From Schizochytrium sp. CCTCC M209059 (taxonomy: Eukaryota; Sar; Bigyra; Thraustochytrida; Thraustochytriidae), in contig KN805434.1 in assembly GCA_000818945.1 (NCBI GenBank), forward strand, positions 1-64,000: 64,000 bases of DNA, written 5' to 3'. Position 1 is the stretch's first letter; every line of letters begins with the position of its first letter. Under the pieces are notes generated by a model. It made no database searches. It saw nothing but the letters and a program-made list of their open reading frames with translations, and had not been told where the DNA came from. The position numbers and the translations under genes were made by a program. Positions 61,218-64,000 of the stretch are shown here, in pieces.

Positions 61218-64000
61218 ATGATTTCCATCGGCGAGCTGGAGCAGGCGGTGAATAGGCTGTTCGACCCATCGACGGCAAATGACGAAAAACGCAGGATCGA
61301 AAACGGCTTGAGCCAACTCCGCGAAAGTGCAGAGGGCGTGGAACTTTCGTGCCAGATCCTCAATGATAGCAACAACGAGTATGCTATCTGGTTTGCGTGT
61401 CTTAGCCTCGAGCACGTTGTGCAGACACGCTGGACATCCGTAACAAAGCGCGATGAAGTTCGCTCCTTTGTCATGCGCTACGCCCTTCGCCAGCACGGCG
61501 GCGCACTGCCCAAATACATTGTCACAAAACTAGCCAAGGTCGTCGTGGAGATGGCCAAGCACGACTGGCCCGAACGTTATCCGTCCTTTCTGCAGGACAC
61601 AATGAGCGCCTGCGCTCAGTCGGACGAAACCACAAGCACTGCAGGTCTGCAGATCCTTTTGCTTGCCATCGAAGAATTTGCTTTGGAGAATTCAAAGGCA
61701 GTCGTCACGTCGACGCGCCAGAAAGAGCTACGCGAACTCCTAAAACGAGAGCTTCCGGGCATCATCAACATAGTTTCCAGCGTTCTTCGCCATGGCCTGG
61801 GAACCTCCAACGTATCGGAAGGGCGCACGCTTCCCCGAGTTTCGCTCGCGTTTTCCATTCTCCAACAGGTCCTGGCCTGGGCTCAGCTCTCGCAGGTCCT
61901 CAACGGGGAGGTCATGGATGCCGTCTTTAGGTACATGACGGCCCTGCGTAGCGTGCACGCCATTGAGGCGCTCATGTGCATCAATGAAATGCTTGACAAG
62001 AACCTCGTACCACGCGATGCTGTAGACTTTGTTTTGCGTGTGGCAATGGCGGCCCTCGAAACCTTGCAGATTTTGGCGGGCGGCAATGACGCCAGCGCCC
62101 TCGAGGCGTGCGCTCAAGGCTTTGTCCCACAGTACACGCGCTTTCTCAGCATTCTTCTCCGCAAGTATCTTCGCAAGCTAGAGACCGTGCCCAATTTTTC
62201 TGTGAGCTCCTTTGCCGAGCTCTTAGCCACGTACACCCTGCGCCAGGAGTCCGTGGAGGACTTTCTGTTTGCGCTCGAGCTGTGGTCTGTGTACACTACC
62301 TACGTGCGCGAGGACCACGAACAAGGCGCGCAGAGCCAAGCCGCCAGCGCGTACCTGCAGGTACTCTGTCATCTCATGATGAAGCTTGTCGAGCGCGTTC
62401 TCTGGTCCCGGAGCGAGGACATCCTCGACCTGATTGAGGACGAAACCCCAGAAGCCGGCCCGAACAGGAACGGCGCCGGCTCACTCACCGATGGCGGCAG
62501 TGCAACTTCGACACACGCAGAGTCATCCGGGGAGGACGACCAACCCGTAACCGAGTTCGAGCGCTACATTAGCCGCATTGTTGCCCTCGTGTCTGAGATT
62601 GGCACCCTTCCCGCCCCTTACGAAGGCCCGGCCTACGAGCCGCTCTTCATGGAGGCAGGCCGTCACTTGCAGCAGGGACTCGAAACGTTGACGCCTCTCT
62701 TTGGTCAGCTCTCGCAGAATCAGACGGTACCGTCGGATACCATGCAGCGCTTTGCGCACGCTGCCTCGGACGTTGCGACGCTGATGCAAATCGTCAGCCA
62801 GCTTGCGCCGTGGCTCGTTGTCCCAGGACGCTTTTCGTCGCTCTTTGACGCGGCCTTGCAATATATGCGATGGGCTCTCGAGCTCATTGAGGCTATGAAC
62901 ACCAATCGTGTCTACACCTGTGGCCCATCCTTTGTGCGTTTGCAGGTGCGAGCGCTCGAACTTGCATCGAGCATGTGCCCGTGGCTGCAAAAGCTCGGTC
63001 AACTTGCCAACGCCGTGCTGTCCACGAGCGGCGAGGTCAATGAATCTGACCGGAACGCTCTGCAGGCAAACGCCTCCGCGCGGGACTTTGTCGGCAACTT
63101 TGACCACGTTGCCGTCCAGATCATCGAGCATGCGCTCTCTTCACTCATGTCCAAGTTCACCCCGCTTCCGGAGGAAATTAGCTTGGCGGGCATCGACCTC
63201 TTTGCATCCGTTTGCGTCCACGTCGTGCCCTCTCGCATACTCGAGTACCCGCCCATCCAGCGTGTGACCATGAACCTCGCCGAGTTTTCCGCCGGCCTCG
63301 CCATTCGGCCGCGGAGCAAGCTGTACGTTGCTGTATCGAAAATGACACTTGCGCCCCCCGTCAAGCGTCCTTCCGCGGCAGAGCGCGACAAGATCAAGTC
63401 GCTCTACGAAGAGCGCATTGGACCTGTCGTGCACTCCTTGAACCAGCTTGTCGAGCAATGCGCGGCGCAAGCTGCGCAAGGGACCCCGTCTGCAAGAATG
63501 CAACACGCCGAACGATGTAGGCCGCTTCTCACCATCCTGGTGGCGATTTGCCAAGATGCGGAGAACAACGTTACCACCACCAAGCAACTTGTTTCCTCCG
63601 TCGTCCTCCCTGCCCTTCCGACGGCGGTTCATTTCATCAGCGTGCTCATGAAACCAGCCGCCGATTTGGCCGCGCAAGGCGCTCAACTCTCGAACGACCA
63701 GCAACGTGTCTTGCGCCGCGGCGTCACGACCTCGCTTGGCGCTGCGCGAGACGCGCTCGACTTTGTCGTCGCATCCTTGGGCTCCTTTTCCAGGCAAGCC
63801 GGAAAAGATGCCTGTCTGCAGACTGTCTCCGAGCTCGTCGATGTCTTTGCGCGACAAAACATTGCGCAGAGCATCGCCGAGAATGGCAGTGGGGGGCCGC
63901 TGCTCTTGCTCAAACTGGTGCGGCTCTTTGTGGCCTTGCTCGGAGACTCGTCGCCCACCTTCGAGCCCGTGCTCCCCAAAATTCTGTCCTTGTGTCTCTA
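61218..64000 (+). CDS. XPO6: exportin-6 (XPO6)-like karyopherin, 3' end beyond the window
   Basis: The frame is open from the ATG at 61218 (MISIGELEQAVNRLF) to the window end, 927 codons with no intron. It is a helical-repeat karyopherin. Collinear resemblance to exportin-6 is seen in the N-terminal block (NDEKRRIENGLSQL; YIVTKLAKVVVEMAKHDWP, as XPO6 RNKLCKVIVDIGRQDWP), in ALMCINEMLDKNLVP (XPO6 SCINELMSKNCVP) and in FTRFL-type LRKLETVPNFSV. Full family length is about 1100 residues, so some 200 codons remain outside. XPO6 exports actin-profilin from the nucleus with RanGTP. The XPO6 identity rests on remembered alignment; another exportin (XPO4/7 type) is the alternative. It shares its promoter region with HPRT. 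Confidence 0.82.
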   Translation, partial: MISIGELEQAVNRLFDPSTANDEKRRIENGLSQLRESAEGVELSCQILNDSNNEYAIWFACLSLEHVVQTRWTSVTKRDEVRSFVMRYALRQHGGALPKYIVTKLAKVVVEMAKHDWPERYPSFLQDTMSACAQSDETTSTAGLQILLLAIEEFALENSKAVVTSTRQKELRELLKRELPGIINIVSSVLRHGLGTSNVSEGRTLPRVSLAFSILQQVLAWAQLSQVLNGEVMDAVFRYMTALRSVHAIEALMCINEMLDKNLVPRDAVDFVLRVAMAALETLQILAGGNDASALEACAQGFVPQYTRFLSILLRKYLRKLETVPNFSVSSFAELLATYTLRQESVEDFLFALELWSVYTTYVREDHEQGAQSQAASAYLQVLCHLMMKLVERVLWSRSEDILDLIEDETPEAGPNRNGAGSLTDGGSATSTHAESSGEDDQPVTEFERYISRIVALVSEIGTLPAPYEGPAYEPLFMEAGRHLQQGLETLTPLFGQLSQNQTVPSDTMQRFAHAASDVATLMQIVSQLAPWLVVPGRFSSLFDAALQYMRWALELIEAMNTNRVYTCGPSFVRLQVRALELASSMCPWLQKLGQLANAVLSTSGEVNESDRNALQANASARDFVGNFDHVAVQIIEHALSSLMSKFTPLPEEISLAGIDLFASVCVHVVPSRILEYPPIQRVTMNLAEFSAGLAIRPRSKLYVAVSKMTLAPPVKRPSAAERDKIKSLYEERIGPVVHSLNQLVEQCAAQAAQGTPSARMQHAERCRPLLTILVAICQDAENNVTTTKQLVSSVVLPALPTAVHFISVLMKPAADLAAQGAQLSNDQQRVLRRGVTTSLGAARDALDFVVASLGSFSRQAGKDACLQTVSELVDVFARQNIAQSIAENGSGGPLLLLKLVRLFVALLGDSSPTFEPVLPKILSLCL

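Overview
This is a nuclear fragment of a GC-rich, gene-dense, intron-poor eukaryotic microbe. The best guess is a thraustochytrid or another stramenopile protist; this is inference from gene style, not from a marker. Nearly all large genes are single open frames of 1-4 kb. The few introns are short (34-197 nt) and GT-AG. The gene set is purely eukaryotic: Arf GTPases, ATG7, DENN, XPO6, RRM proteins, PP2C, an SLX4-like protein and HPRT. Intergenic DNA is crowded with tetranucleotide microsatellites. Two runs of N (16130-17115 and 60646-61131) are assembly gaps.

Layout. 0-8.7 kb: 3' end of a 5S rRNA gene, an M20 dipeptidase (-), an MST/Ste20-type kinase (-), a 650-bp CTTT repeat, an ankyrin/U-box protein (+), and a three-exon Arf1 (-). 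10-15 kb: an acidic PELP1/Rix1-like protein (+) and an FHA-UBZ-SAP-SLX4-like protein (-). 17-19 kb: a second spliced Arf whose first exon lies in an assembly gap, and an intronless Arf paralogue. 20.7-27.3 kb: an 85-residue two-helix membrane protein, ATG7, and a UBA-like/SANT/U-box nuclear protein. 29.4-34.4 kb: an N-myristoylated-type PP2C (+) facing a two-RRM polyQ protein (-). 34.4-37.9 kb: gene-poor, with an 84-copy GTCT array. 37.9-46.3 kb: a coiled-coil protein of unknown function, a spliced SCOC-like protein (-), a PX-like protein, and a kinesin-light-chain-type TPR protein broken by one frameshift. 47.8-54.4 kb: a LEA-like protein, a fused FetB-FetA/ALS3-STAR1-type ABC transporter, a nucleoredoxin-like protein without its CxxC, and a double-hotdog protein. 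54.9-64 kb: an ankyrin-DENN protein, a four-exon HGPRT, and the first 927 codons of exportin-6, which runs off the window.

The genes do not form one pathway. Membrane-traffic and ubiquitin-type functions recur (three Arfs, SCOC-like, PX, DENN; two U-box proteins and ATG7), but nothing shows co-regulation. The strongest unusual signals are a shared 7-nt micro-exon in two Arf genes, the FHA-SLX4 architecture, the single-chain FetBA-type transporter, the UBA-SANT-U-box protein, and very long pure microsatellites in 5' leaders.
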